Both the position numbers and the translations under genes were made by a program. A model generated the notes under the pieces. The model saw nothing but the letters and a program-made list of their open reading frames with translations, had not been told where the DNA came from and searched no databases. Shown here piece by piece: positions 32,062 through 43,889 of a stretch of 64,000 nucleotides of DNA. How positions within the stretch are numbered: the first letter of the stretch is position 1; each line of letters begins with the position of its first letter. This stretch comes from Capronia americana (lineage: Eukaryota > Ascomycota > Eurotiomycetes > Chaetothyriales > Herpotrichiellaceae). The stretch is from positions 1,265,167 through 1,329,166 of the forward strand of contig JADWQD010000013.1 of NCBI GenBank assembly GCA_016110215.1, written 5' to 3'.

Positions 32062-34461
32062 ATGGCGGACACCAAGGTGAACGGACATCACGATATTGGC
32101 TTGTCTGCACCACCTATTGACCCTATTGCAAGACCAGAAACCCCGCCGCCACCACCATTTCTCGAGAGCGAAGCACCGCCTCCGCCTGTCGACGATGCCA
32201 TTCCACCACCGCCACCGTCTGCTCCCAAGCGGGCACCGGCGCCGAAGCCCAAGGCAACACCACTTAGTGTTGAAGAGCTCCTGAGGAAGAAGAGGGAGGC
32301 CGATGCGGCAGCGAGCAAGCCCAAATTTCTGTCCAAAGCCGAGCGGGAGAGGCTGGCGCTCGAGAAACGCCAGAAAGAAGTCGAGGCGGCTGCCGCAGTC
32401 AAGTCCCAAAATGGCACTGCTGTCACCCGCTTCGGCGCTCCGACACACCCGATTTCCAACGGCAGGTCCGATTCCACAATAGCCCCAACTGGACCAAAAG
32501 CTATGCGAAACGGAGATGCCCCGACCAGCCCAGCTGCGATGAGGTCGCGAGAGCCCAACAAAAGCCACGATTTCACTCCGCCGACAGCGCCCAAAGCGAT
32601 AGCGTTTGGTGACTCAAAGAAGCGACCGGCCGGGGAAGATCGGACGGAGAAGCCAGAAACGGAACTGATTCGGCAGCGGTACATGGGTGCAGACATGAAC
32701 GTCTCGACCTTCTCCGCCGTCAAGAAGCGAAAGCGCACGACAGAAAAGAAGTTCAACTTCGAATGGAACGCCGAGGAGGACACGACGCCCGACTACAACC
32801 CGATCTACAACAACCGTGCAGCACCAAGTTTCTTCGGGCGAGGGAGACTTGGCGGATTCGATGACCAAGCTGCGGATGAAGCTGCACAAAAGTATGCGGA
32901 GGCTCTGGCGGCTAGAGACACCGTGGGCGGAGCAGAGCGGGCGCAAGCCCTCCTCGAGATGGAGCGGAAGAGGAAGGAAGCCGGCGATCGCATGGCCATC
33001 GACAAACACTGGAGCGAAAAGCGACTCGACCAAATGCGCGAACGAGACTGGCGTATCTTCAAGGAAGATTTCAATATCGCCACAAAGGGCGGCGGCATCC
33101 CGAATCCGATGCGCAATTGGAAAGAATCAAACCTTCCTCGCCGCCTGCTCGACATTATTGAGCAGGTTGGCTACGTCGACCCCTCACCCATTCAACGCGC
33201 TGCTATTCCTATCGCCCTCCAGAACCGCGACCTTATCGGTGTGGCAGTCACCGGTTCGGGCAAAACAGCAGCCTTCCTTTTGCCACTTCTTGTCTATATT
33301 TCCGAACTCCCGCGCCTCGACGAAGATGACATGCGAAGAAACAACGGTCCCTACGCCATCATCCTCGCCCCAACCCGCGAATTGGCGCAACAAATCGAGC
33401 TCGAAGCCAAGAAGTTCGCCACTCAACTAGGCTTCACTGTCGTCTCCATTGTCGGCGGTCACAGCATCGAAGAGCAAGCATACAACCTGCGCAATGGCGC
33501 CGAGATAATAATCGCGACGCCGGGTAGACTGGTCGACTGCATCGAGCGGCGCATCATCGTGCTCGAACAATGCTGCTACGTCATCATGGACGAAGCAGAC
33601 CGCATGATCGACCTGGGCTTCGAAGAGCCGGTCAACAAGATCCTCTCCGCCCTGCCCGTCACAAACGAGAAGCCCGACACCGAAGACGCCGAGGACGTGC
33701 GCGTCATGTCACAGCACATCGGCGGCAAAGACCGCTACAGGCAGACAATGATGTACACGGCAACCATGCCCGCGGCGGTCGAACGCATCGCGCGAAAATA
33801 CCTTCGCCGCCCCGCCATCGTCACGATCGGTAACGTCGGCGAAGCAGTCGACACCGTGGAACAGCGCGTCGAGTTTGTCGCCGGCGAAGATAAGCGCAAG
33901 AAGCGCCTGGCCGAGATTCTCCGGTCAGGACAATTCCGTCCCCCGATCATCGTCTTCGTCAACATCAAGCGCAACTGCGACGCCGTCGCTCGGGACATCA
34001 AATCCATGGGCTTCAGCTCCGTCACCCTGCATGGAAGCAAGACGCAGGACCAGAGAGAAGCGGCCCTCCTGTCCGTGCGGGACGGCAAAACCGACGTCCT
34101 CGTCGCGACCGATCTCGCGGGCCGAGGTATCGACGTTCCGGACGTGTCTCTGGTCGTCAACTTCAACATGGCCACCAACATCGAGAGCTACACGCACAGA
34201 ATCGGCCGGACAGGTCGCGCGGGCAAGTCCGGCGTGGCCATCACGTTCCTCGGCCCCGAGGACAACGACGTCCTGTACGACCTGAAGCAGATGCTCATGA
34301 AGAGCTCGATATCACGGGTGCCCGAGGAGTTGCGCAAGCATGAGGCGGCGCAGCAGAAGAGAGGCAGGGAGTTCGGCGGTGGTGGCGACAAGGGAGGTTC
34401 GAAAGGAAAGACTGCAAGTGACGAGTCTGGAGGATTTGGTAGCAAGGGGGGTGCCTGGTAG
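32062..34461 (+). CDS. PRP28: Pre-mRNA-splicing ATP-dependent RNA helicase Prp28 (DEAD box)
   Basis: Prp28 displaces U1 from the 5' splice site so that U6 can pair, within the spliceosome. The single exon encodes 799 aa. The N-terminus is Pro-rich (PPPPPFLESEAPPPPVDD), followed by a charged helical segment and the Prp28-typical linker KKFNFEWNAEEDTTPDYNP. The helicase core has all motifs: Q motif (DPSPIQRAAIPIALQ), I GSGKT (residues 398-402), Ia APTRELAQQ, Ib TPGR, II DEAD (510-513), III TAT rather than SAT, IV/V LVATDLAGRGIDV and VI HRIGRTGRAG. The C-terminus is a Gly/Lys/Ser-rich tail. The start at MADTK is preferred over the upstream in-frame ATG at 31930. No intron is apparent, unlike most neighbours. 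Confidence 0.93.
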   Translation: MADTKVNGHHDIGLSAPPIDPIARPETPPPPPFLESEAPPPPVDDAIPPPPPSAPKRAPAPKPKATPLSVEELLRKKREADAAASKPKFLSKAERERLALEKRQKEVEAAAAVKSQNGTAVTRFGAPTHPISNGRSDSTIAPTGPKAMRNGDAPTSPAAMRSREPNKSHDFTPPTAPKAIAFGDSKKRPAGEDRTEKPETELIRQRYMGADMNVSTFSAVKKRKRTTEKKFNFEWNAEEDTTPDYNPIYNNRAAPSFFGRGRLGGFDDQAADEAAQKYAEALAARDTVGGAERAQALLEMERKRKEAGDRMAIDKHWSEKRLDQMRERDWRIFKEDFNIATKGGGIPNPMRNWKESNLPRRLLDIIEQVGYVDPSPIQRAAIPIALQNRDLIGVAVTGSGKTAAFLLPLLVYISELPRLDEDDMRRNNGPYAIILAPTRELAQQIELEAKKFATQLGFTVVSIVGGHSIEEQAYNLRNGAEIIIATPGRLVDCIERRIIVLEQCCYVIMDEADRMIDLGFEEPVNKILSALPVTNEKPDTEDAEDVRVMSQHIGGKDRYRQTMMYTATMPAAVERIARKYLRRPAIVTIGNVGEAVDTVEQRVEFVAGEDKRKKRLAEILRSGQFRPPIIVFVNIKRNCDAVARDIKSMGFSSVTLHGSKTQDQREAALLSVRDGKTDVLVATDLAGRGIDVPDVSLVVNFNMATNIESYTHRIGRTGRAGKSGVAITFLGPEDNDVLYDLKQMLMKSSISRVPEELRKHEAAQQKRGREFGGGGDKGGSKGKTASDESGGFGSKGGAW

Positions 34462-34841
34462 GAACGGTGGCTATGTATGTTCTGGCTAGATTGGGCTGAA
34501 TGGGAAGGCGTGACAAAGGCACCTGTCTCTCGCATGGCAAGCTCACGGACCCTAAACCGTATAGATAGATACAAGAGGGAGCGCGTTATTCGCTCTATTC
34601 AACGAACGAGGATCCAAAGATAACTGCTCGTGGCCGTCCTAAGTTACGGAGGCGTTCTTCGCGGCCGGCATAGGCGCCATCATCACGAACCGTTGGCCAA
34701 ATACAGTACAACGATCGCAACAATACAAATCGAGAAAGACAGACTCCCATTCAATCCAAACGCTTGTCATAACTCGTTCATTGCCTCAACACCCCCCTAT
34801 AAAAGCTCCATCACGTCCGCCGTAAAAGACAAATCCATCTA
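34462..34841. other. Convergent 3' intergenic region
   Basis: This 380-bp stretch lies between the converging PRP28 and SPC105 genes. Nothing beyond expected 3' UTR sequence is seen. Confidence 0.4.
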
Positions 34842-37800
34842 CTAAATCGGACTCCTCCTCAACGCCCCGACACGCTTAATAGGCGTGTGCGTCTGATATA
34901 ACTGCTCCTGCACGTCCGGTGGCATAGCCGCTTTCGTGACCATATCCTCCCAATCGCCTCCACTGGCAACCCCGTTGTTGTCTTGCTGGGAGTTCAACTT
35001 GCCGAGCACTGAGACCGTCGGGTTGAAATTTTCCTTCTCAGCTTGGGATTGAGATTGCGACAGCGACAGTGTGTGCTGATTGGGCTGAGACGACTGTTGC
35101 GAGAGTTTCTCCAGCCGCTGTTTGGGCATTGGTAGGGCTTTCTTTTGGATCGCGTTTGTGCGTTTCGGGGCGAGTGGGTTTCGCGCTGGTGTTGCAGAAA
35201 CTGAAGACGGTTGAGGAGCGACATCCACCGGCGCTGTAGCGGGAGCGGGCGTGATTGCCCCTTTCACTGCCTCTTGCTTCGCTTTCTCCTGCTCATACAA
35301 CCACTCTTCAAAACCCTGGACAGCTTGAAAGAAGGCCCCCGCACCCAGCGTTCTGCTCTCGACTTCCTTGGTTAGAGCATGTTGCACTTTCCTGCCCTTG
35401 GAGCCGCTGATTAATCCCACAGCAGACCCGTACATCGCAGTTGCAGTGACAGTGGTGGATGCGACAATATTCCCATCACTCAAAATCGTCACAGACACAG
35501 CGAACTCGATGTCAATGCGCCCTTGTTTCGGAGTCATCAGCATGACTTTGAGTCCAAGTTTCTCATCGCTCAAGATAGTGGCAGTCGAGATGCCGATGAG
35601 ATTGAGCAGGCGAAGTTCTTCGGAGATCTTGCAAGCAAGACTCCAGCCATGGGAAACAGTCGCCAACACTGTCTTGGACGCGACCGACCTCTTTGGCATC
35701 ATGGCGAAGGCATGTAATTGACTCCTAATTAATTGCAGGAAGAAGCGCTTCTCTGTGGGCAGTTCCGGCACAGGGGCATCCGGGTCTTCGACGTTCGTAG
35801 GTGCATACGTTAGGCTGATGGGGGCAGTCGGACCGCTCGTAGATGCAGACCTCCTTCCTGATCTGCGTCGAGGTGCGTCCATGACCTTACACTGGAACGC
35901 TTGAGGATAAAAGAAGAGCCTCAGCTCGTCCTTGTATGTCATGACCAAAGCAGCACCCAAATCAGTAGGCTCGTCCACCTCTTCTTCAGCACTGACGAGT
36001 CGCCAGCCGGTCTGCTTCTCAATGACCTCGACTCTAGACTTCAAAGCCAGGACGTCCGCAACGGGCCAGCCTTTGTGCTCTTCCCGCACTCGGTCAGCTT
36101 CTGCGATTTGCTCTTTCATCTCAGTCTTCAACTCGTCAGCTGCCTGAAGTGCGTCTTCCTTCTCCCTCATTTGCTCTTGCAAGGAGTCGAGCAAAGCAGA
36201 TCTCTGGAGGAAGTATTCGTCTGCATTTTGGAGTTGGCGACGGCAATCGTTCAAAACTTCATGATCGACAGTGTCCAGTTCTTTGAGGCTCTGCTCTAAT
36301 GAGGACTTCTGACTCTCAAGATCGGCTCGTTCCTGATGCAGTAGGGGGAGGACATCAGATAGCGTTTGTTGCTGTTGCTGCAGAAGTTCAAGATCAGCTT
36401 TCATGCCTCCATCGATACCTTGAAGTCCAGCCTTGAGACCGTCTACCAGCTGTGCCCTCCACTGGTACCACCCTTCTTTGCTTTGAAGTCGGGCATGAGC
36501 TTTGCCATTTCGAAATTGATTGTCCATGATAACTTTCATGTCTGGGCGAGCATCCAGATATTCGCGAAAGAGGGCTGGCTGTTCAGCAAGAGTTTCTGCT
36601 TCGATAGAGCGGATGATCTTGCGACCGGTGGAGATGTAGGACTTGAGCTCTCTTGTGGCATGCTGGTACAATTCAAGAAGGGGCAGTGTCGTAGCAGCCG
36701 CAACAAAACTTGCTTCCGTGCTGCTGCCACCCATGCCTTCCTGGGAGGGCCTTGCTGGCATTGAATGCGCCATGGTGTGCCTTCTCTTCGTAGTCGACAA
36801 TTCAATGAAGTGGATGTTTGTCATGTTGAGGAACTGTTGCAGAGAAATTTTCTCCTCCTGGATTTTAGCAGATTCCACGTCCATTTGAGCAGTTGAAATG
36901 TCGATTGCTCCGATCACATTGTCTAGTTTGTCCTCAAACGATTCTGGTCTTGCTTCAGCAATGGCCTCGGCGTCTCTGAATCGTCCAGTATGGGCCGGGC
37001 TTTGTGGAACGGTGTTTTTGCTCGGCGAAGCTACTCGTATAGTCGGTGTTATGTTGTCGCTGCTGGCCATGTCTTGCAACGATTTCTGCAACCTCGCTCC
37101 AAGTCTGCCGGTCGTCTCATCTTTGCTCGGAGGCTTTGGCAGACGGATCTGCTTTACTGGGCTGCTTTCTCTGGATACAATCCTTAAGCGTTTCGGGGTG
37201 GAGTCAGCTTCCTCCTCATCATCCATATCCAGCTCTGCAGGTCTTTTGCCCAGCAGACCCTTGGCTGCGCCAACAGCAAGGCTTTTCCTTCCCTTAATCT
37301 TGTTGCCCTTTGGCTTCTGTGGTGTCATCGACTCGATCATATCCTTTAGCGTCGCAGTGGTATTTTCCTCCTGGGCCTCGTCGGCTTCTTGTTCCATGAT
37401 GAATCTGCCACTTTCACGCCGGAGCTCTTCTGCCCTCTCAGCCTCAACTTCCTGGGCAAGTTGCTGTGGGTTTTCAGAGCGCAATCTGTCCGGCTCAATA
37501 CTAACGAGCTTGAATTGAGGCGCAGCATCACCTATCGAAGACCGACGGTCTAGAAGTTCAGTGACTCGAGGCGAGCCTATTCCATTTTGGTCAATGCCAA
37601 CCCCACTCGGTCGCCGGCGAGTAAAAGATGGTCTGGTAGCTTTGAGAACGATGCTTGGTGTCTGACTGCCCGGTGAAAAGAGACGATTTCGCTTTGTGGA
37701 GACGGGCGATGCCCGGGCTTTGATTTCTGCCTTGAATAGCTTCTTTGGGGACGCACCCCTGTGAACGACGTTTGCAGAGAGAGGAGTTTTGTTGGGAGAC

Positions 37801-40214
37801 TCCGGCTTTGAGGGAAGGGGCGTGATCTGCTTTGAAGGAGTACCCAGCTTGGTTCGCGCGGTCGATTTCACTGGTGTGGTCTCATGGACTTTCGCTTGCG
37901 GAGTGGTAGATGGTTTTGTAGCGCTGCGTTGCGACCTGGCTGATGGTCGAGGTTTCAAGGCAAGACTTGGGCTTCCAGTTTCAGAGGCGATCGAGGCCCT
38001 GTGGTGTTGATATGGTGTTGATCTCAGAGTGGTTAGCTCTGCGAGCGGAGGCTGTGGTGAAGTCGACGACTCGTTCCGAGGTGGTACATCCGTCGTTCGT
38101 TCATTGCCGGGTAAAATACCTCCCACGGCCCTGGTTATATCCATAGCCATTGTCTGGTCTCCCCCTTCATCCTGCGCCTCTGGCATTGCCCGCGGCGAGG
38201 CGGTGCTCTCATCCTCATAAGTCGGTCTCGCTCGGATTTTACCTGAAAGGATGCCACCCATAGCTCTGGTTATGTCCATGGTCGTAGTTTGCTCTTCATC
38301 CACATCGGCCTCGGGGAAGTTTTGCGTCTGATGAGAAAGAGATTGTCGCTTCAACCGCTGGCTGCCAAGAAGGATACCACCAACAGCTCTTGTGGTATCC
38401 ATGGCCATGGTCTGGTCTTCAACGTCTGTCTGTGGCTCGGTCTGCTCCTCAATAGGGGCCAGGATCCCACCAACAGCTGCGGTCATGTCCATGGCATCAT
38501 TCTCATCAGCCATCTCAGATAGCATGGATTCCCGACGAGTCGCATTCAAAAGACCTCCAGCCGCATGTGTAAACTCCATACTGATATCTTCATCTGAAGC
38601 ACGACTGTTCGTGGTATTGTCGGCTCCCGCGCCGATAATTCCTCCCTGCATAACAGTGAACTCCATGGTCTCATCCATGACAGACTCATTGACAGAAGAT
38701 CGACGTCGACGGATGCCGCTTTTACGACGTGACTTCCCAGCACTCTGTTCAGGCGACTGGCCAGTGACAATTCCGCCGACTGCATTTGTCACATCCATAC
38801 TCATCTCATGACTCTGTTCTTCACCGTCGTCCTCTATCTCGACATCGCCACTATCCTCCGCTGGTAGGGAAGGTAAGATTGGGTAGGCATTTTCCTGGTC
38901 ATATATTGCGCTGTTGTCAACCTCTGCTGCCCGATTCAGCGCCCAAGGTTGAAAAGCATTCGTGACGGTGCCAGTGGCCATTTCCATTGGGAGATCGTCG
39001 CCATGTTCATCATGATCAATACCACGAGTGCCAGCCTGATCTGCTGCTCGGCGAAGTCGATCCTCCAAACTAGAGTGAGAGCTCGACGCCGATTCCTCGG
39101 AGTTTGTCGAATGCACAGTCGCTTCGTCCATGCTCATGGCGGTATCACCATCAGTATCCGACTCATCCGATGACTCAATGCCTTCCTCAACCCGCAACGG
39201 GCTGCTGTTGCTTGCAATATCTCCCGAAGGACTCGAGGAATAGACAGACTCGTCAGTGTCGTCCAGCATTGGTTCAGCAAGACCAGAACTTCTGCGCCGG
39301 CGCTTCTTTTGGTGCAGATCCCGCTGGCTCGCCGGAGACTCTTTGACTACCTCCTCTTCAGTCTGCGTAGTCGGGGTCGCAGGAGTCTGCACGCGTTCAG
39401 GTGATTGAGGCGACTTGACAGGGGATTGTTGCGCTGTCATGGAAGACTGTCTTCTTGTGGAATTCGAGGCAGAACTTGTTGTCGAGTCTTCCGCGAGTTC
39501 CATCACACTCCAGGTATGCAAAGTGGCCTCAGGCGCGAATGACACCCTGCGGTTCGCCATTGATTTCCTCCTCGCAGCTCGTCGCTCAAGGATGGCTTCC
39601 TTTTCTGCCTGGCGTTGGCGTTCCTCCTCTCGTCCCAGCTCGATGGCCTCCGCGCTCTGTTCGGTCGCATTGCTCTTTCGCGGCGATCGTCGTGCCATTG
39701 GGCTGAATGGATCCGCAACAGTCTCCGCGCCAGACAACGACACGTCTTTGCCATCTTGTCTGCTGGGACCAGGCGTGGAGAAATCAATCAAAAGCTCTTC
39801 AGCCGCATTCTTTGTTGGTGATTTTCCTTTCCCTGTGCTGCGTTTCCGCAGTTCGTCGAATGTAGGAATGGCTTTAGGCGGTGTTAAGGGTATTGTAGGC
39901 TTTAAAATCGACTTGATTGGAAAGGGTGCTATCGCCTGCCGAGAGTCAATAAGGCGCCTTCAGCGACAACAGGCTGCGATTACCTTGGTTGTGTTTCCAG
40001 ATGATTCTGTCAGAGCTTCGAGGCCCCCAGGGCCCAAGCTTTTGCCACGCTGCTTTCTTTTTGCAGCCTTGGCTTCCCTATCTTGAGCTCTGAGTGCAGC
40101 AATGTCAGTTGTCGCATTGTCCCGTGAAGCGGATCCTCTGGTTGATGGCATGAGGGCAATGGATTGTCGGGACTTGGGTCTGCTTGCCCGCGGGCTTGTA
40201 CTAGAGTCGGCCAT
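34842..40214 (-). CDS. SPC105: Kinetochore scaffold Spc105/Spc7/KNL1
   Basis: KNL1 proteins link microtubules to the kinetochore and recruit Bub1/Bub3 for the spindle checkpoint. Exon 1 (40214-39984) and exon 2 (39911-34842) are joined by a 72-nt intron; the product is about 1766 aa, typical for filamentous fungi. Splicing joins ESSGNTTK to SILKPTIPLTPPKAIPTFDELRKR, a conserved N-terminal block. RRVSFAPEATLH, an RVSF-type PP1 docking motif, lies near residue 200. Then come about eight MELT-like repeats such as TMDITRAMGGIL, AMDITRAVGGIL, AMDMTAAVGGIL and SMEFTHAAGGLL. The C-terminal third has the Spc7 coiled coil (LLQQQQQTLSDVLPLLHQERADLES) and the RWD region. The gene is divergent from RPS11 across 337 bp. 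Confidence 0.93.
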
Positions 40215-40551
40215 CGCAATGCGATTCGACCCCTAGCAAGCTCATTCGACGGCAGGTCCGTTTACTGTATAGAAGAGGTGCGTTGGTTAGGGATGTATGT
40301 TTGTTCCAAGAAGGTTCACTTCGCGTCCCACTGTTATTACATAACGCGGGAGATGGAAGCTAAACCAGAAAGAGCAGAGGGATAAACACCAAACCACGTG
40401 ATAGAATTTTCGTCGCACTTGCCTATCCGGTCCGCCGCACTGCCAAGATTCAATTTTCTCAGCCCACAGTGCGAAAGCCGATCGCAGTGCCACAACACCC
40501 GGGACACCTTCATTGTGAACGTCGCTTCCTTTCTGTCAACAACCCGCAATC
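40215..40551. promoter_or_regulatory. Bidirectional promoter of SPC105 and RPS11
   Basis: Only 337 bp separate the two start codons, so a ribosomal-protein gene and a kinetochore gene share one nucleosome-scale promoter. No specific element was identified. Confidence 0.5.
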
Positions 40552-41215
40552 ATGGCGACCGAGTTGACAGTCCAGTCCGAACGCGCCTACCAGAAGCAGC
40601 CTCACATCTTCCTCAACTCCAAGTTAAAGGGCGCAAAGAGCAGGAAAGTCGGCAAGGGCGGTCGAAGATGGTACAAAGACGTCGGCTTGGGCTTCAGAAC
40701 ACCAAAGACGGCGATTGAGGGGTCATACATTGGTCAGTGTTTTTATCCCCACAGCATTGCGCTGGATGTGGCCCTTCAGGATCAAGAACATCGAACGATT
40801 GAAATGTGGGTGAGCTGGATCTGACGAATTTCCTATCCACAGACAAGAAATGCCCCTTCACTGGCATGGTTTCCATCCGAGGCCGTATCCTCACCGGCAC
40901 CGTCGTTTCCACCAAGATGCACCGAACCTTGATCATCCGCCGAGAATATCTCCACTTCGTCCCCAAGTACGCCAGATACGAGAAGAGACACAAGAACCTT
41001 GCCGCACACGTTTCCCCGGCTTTCCGTGTTGAAGAGGGTGACACTGTCACTGTGGGTCAATGCAGACCCTTGAGCAAGACGGTAAGAGGACTCCAAACCT
41101 GCGAGAATTTGCCGACGAGTGAGGGACTGATATTGTGGAAATTTAGGTCCGATTCAACGTTCTGCGTGTCTTGCCCAGAACCGGCAAGGCTGTCAAGTCG
41201 TTCCAAAAGTTCTAG
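40552..41215 (+). CDS. RPS11: 40S ribosomal protein S11 (uS17)
   Basis: This is a small-subunit ribosomal protein that binds 18S rRNA. Three exons, 40552-40732, 40843-41081 and 41147-41215, give 162 aa, standard for the family. The sequence begins MATELTVQSERAYQKQPHIF and continues through KSRKVGKGGRRWYKDVGLGF, DKKCPFTGMVSIRGRILTG, the S17 signature region TKMHRTLIIRREYLHFVPKY, EEGDTVTVGQCRPLSKT and the ending VKSFQKF. The first intron (110 nt) and second (65 nt) interrupt conserved blocks, and splicing restores them exactly. Identity is certain. Confidence 0.96.
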
Positions 41216-41607
41216 GCGCGGAGGGTCGAAGGTTCCGGGAGCTGTGATACAATGCGAGCATGCTGTTGTTGCATCAGGAACAAATGCCACCTTAGGGCAA
41301 TTGAGAAAAGCACAAGCATACGGCGTATGATCAGGATCTGCAGAAGGACTGAAGGACTATTTCCAGCGTCACAAAGCACAGATCAGATGAAGGAGATGTT
41401 TCCAGCATATTAGAGGCTGGTGCCAGGTCCACACAAGCCATACCGGCACGCGTGAACAATTAAGATCAATCAAGGTTCAAACCATGGCTCAGGTCGACTG
41501 CTATCTGCTTGTGTCTACTCTACCGATGGGACGAGGCCCCCGTCTATCAACACTGACCCTCGCAGCAACTTACGAAATCTTCACAGCCCCAGCCGTTATC
41601 GTCCATC
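41216..41607. other. Convergent 3' intergenic region
   Basis: This 392-bp stretch lies between the converging RPS11 and Old Yellow Enzyme genes. No feature is seen. Confidence 0.4.
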
Positions 41608-43300
41608 TCAAGCCGCCAGATAGGCAAACCCAGCTTCAGCCTTCAATGGCGCATACCCTGAACTATCCACCTTGGGCAAGATGCTGATCTTTCTCTCCGT
41701 TTCCTTCTCGTGGGCCTCGATCCACCTCTTCACCTCAGCCTCTACAGACCAATCACTAACCAACTCGTCCCCATGCCCGATTTGATGTAACTGTGTGCCA
41801 CTACTCTGCGTGTTCAGCGGCAGCGGCACATAGTTCTCAATCGCGCCGGTGACTTTTCCCTCCAGGATCTCCTTGACCAGGTAAGGCTCGGCGGCCAAGG
41901 GCCTGCCAATGCCTATGCCATCACAAGCACCATCCTCAATAGCCTTGACCATGCCCGCAGCCGTGCGAAGACCACCCGTCACGTACACCTTCGTCTTCTT
42001 CAGTAGCGGACGAATCATTTCGGCAAACTCAATGAAATACGCTTCTCGTGCAATCGTGCTCTGTTTCTTGTGTTCGAACGCCCTCCCCTCGAACGTGCCT
42101 CCACTCAGGTCCACGAAATCGACCCTCGCTTCTTCGAGCTTGATGCATAAGTCGCGTGCATCTTCCGGCGTGGTTCCCTTATCCTGGAACTCGACACTAT
42201 TCAGCTTCACGCAGATGATGAAGCCCGGGTCGGGGACACGGCGATGAATCTCGTCGATGATTTCAAACACGATGCGCGACCGGTTGTTCAAGTCGCCTCC
42301 ATACTCGTCCGTGCGCCGGTTCGTCGTGGGACTGAGGAATTGGGCGAGGAGATAGCCGTGCGCGCAGTGGACTAAAAGTCAATGGGGATCATCAATAATC
42401 TTCAGTCTTGAAAGGCGAGATCCCCGCAGAATAAAAGACGTCGAAACATGAAGCGTTAAGACATATACGAGACTGTATTTGTACTGACCTTGGACGCCAT
42501 CAAAGCCGGCCTTCCAGCACAGATAGGCACTCTCGCCCCATATCTTCACCATCTCCTTGATCTCCTGCACTGTCATGGGCCGGGGCTTCGCAAACTCGTT
42601 CCCCGCCCACTTAATCGCCAAGTGCACGTCACTCGCACTGATGGGATTGGGGTTCAAATACTTGGTGCCCTGTCTGCCCGGGTGGGAGAGCTGCGCGACG
42701 ATCAACGACCCGTGGGCTTTCGCCACGGACGTGACTTCCTTGAACTTGGCGATGCGCCCGTCGTGGTCGTCCACGATTATAGGGTTGCCGTAAGCCTCGA
42801 CGGCATCATAGCGGACCATCGTGTTTCCGGACACGATAATGCCGATGTTTCCCTCGCCCCACCGGCGGTAGAGGTGAAGGTACTCCGGAGAAGGGACGCC
42901 GCGGGCGGACTTTGTGCCTTGCGTGTCAGTAATGGCTTCTATACCAAACGAGCAAGGAGGAGAACAAGCAATTGAGTGAGAGGGGGAGCGGGGGGAAGAA
43001 AGGACGAAAAGCTAGGGTTGAACCAGATGGATGAGATAAAGATGAGGTGGGGTGAGCCCATACAATATCTTCACCCTCTTTATTCCAATAGCACAACCGT
43101 TCCGTCATGGGTGCTTTGAGGAACCTGTTCTTGGCGGTCCGGCCTGAAAAAGCAAACGTGACGGGCTCGTTGAGGATGGACACATCCACCGGCTTGGATT
43201 GAGCTCGTATATGCCCTCGATTTGCCTGGACATTGTTTTTTTCTTGCTTGGCTCCATCTGCCACAGGACCGGCCTTGATGGTCGAAGTATCGTACTCCAT
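41608..43300 (-). CDS. NADH:flavin oxidoreductase, Old Yellow Enzyme family
   Basis: OYE-type FMN enzymes reduce activated C=C bonds with NAD(P)H. Three exons, 43300-43075, 42938-42489 and 42371-41608, give about 479 aa. The (beta/alpha)8 barrel shows NRFLKAPMTERL near the start, RRWGEGNIGIIVSGN, VAQLSHPGRQG, KAGFDGVQVHCAHGYLLAQF with substrate-binding His residues (the intron falls within the Gln-Val pair of this motif), TNRRTDEYGG, and the phosphate-binding YVTGGLRTAAGMVKAIEDGACDGIGIGRPL. The first donor is placed at GTGAAG (43074) because only this frame joins WNKE to EAITDTQGT. A C-terminal extension of about 60 residues follows the barrel. The physiological substrate is unknown, and no cluster partners are adjacent. 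Confidence 0.88.
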
Positions 43301-43889
43301 GGCGGGCTGGCAGGCTGAATGACCGCTAGAAAAGGGTTCTTCTTAGTTGTTGCTCCGTCGCTCGCTCGCTTGCCTGCCTGCCTTGACGCACCGGGCTGAC
43401 GGGGCACGTATGGCAGTGAGAATGTAGTATAAATACCTTGCCAGCTGTGGTGTGTCGCGCTTATACTCGTACGGAAATTGCCTAAACAGGATGCTTGTAC
43501 TTATCCTGGAGGCCTATATCCCAGTCATCTGATGTTGTCCACGAGCATTAATAATGCTGTCGCCTCAACGACCAAACTGTACGGAAAGTTGCCTAAACAG
43601 GATCTACGTCGAATATCCGAGGTGTTCTCCCCGAGAAGAACGTCGCCATGGATGAAGCTTCCCATTGGATCCTCGAAGCGTGTCTTCCTCGGCATTACAA
43701 TGACTTCTCCAAGGGGCGTCTCGGAAATGGGAAATGGGAAGAACAAGGTTGCTTTTGGACCACTCGAGGCACAGGACCAGGTTGGGGAACGACTGGGGAT
43801 TGCGGAGGTGAGAAAAGTGGGCCCCTTTTATTGTTTTTTTATATACTACACAAGCAAGAAAATTGTTCTGATTCGTCGCACAGAATAAC
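43301..43889. other. Intergenic region with a 23-bp direct repeat
   Basis: Two copies of TACGGAAA(G)TTGCCTAAACAGGAT occur at 43470-43492 and 43580-43603, same orientation, differing by one inserted G. No gene is apparent. The region leads up to the tRNA-Val gene. Confidence 0.5.
43470..43603. repeat. Pair of 23/24-bp direct repeats
   Basis: Copies are at 43470-43492 and 43580-43603, same strand, differing by one inserted G. They are 87 bp apart. They could be a duplicated regulatory site or a duplication scar; nothing further distinguishes them. Confidence 0.8.

Noticed and set aside
41909..42247. Plus-strand frame of 112 codons opposite the Old Yellow Enzyme gene
   Set aside because: It is the mirror of conserved barrel sequence on the other strand.
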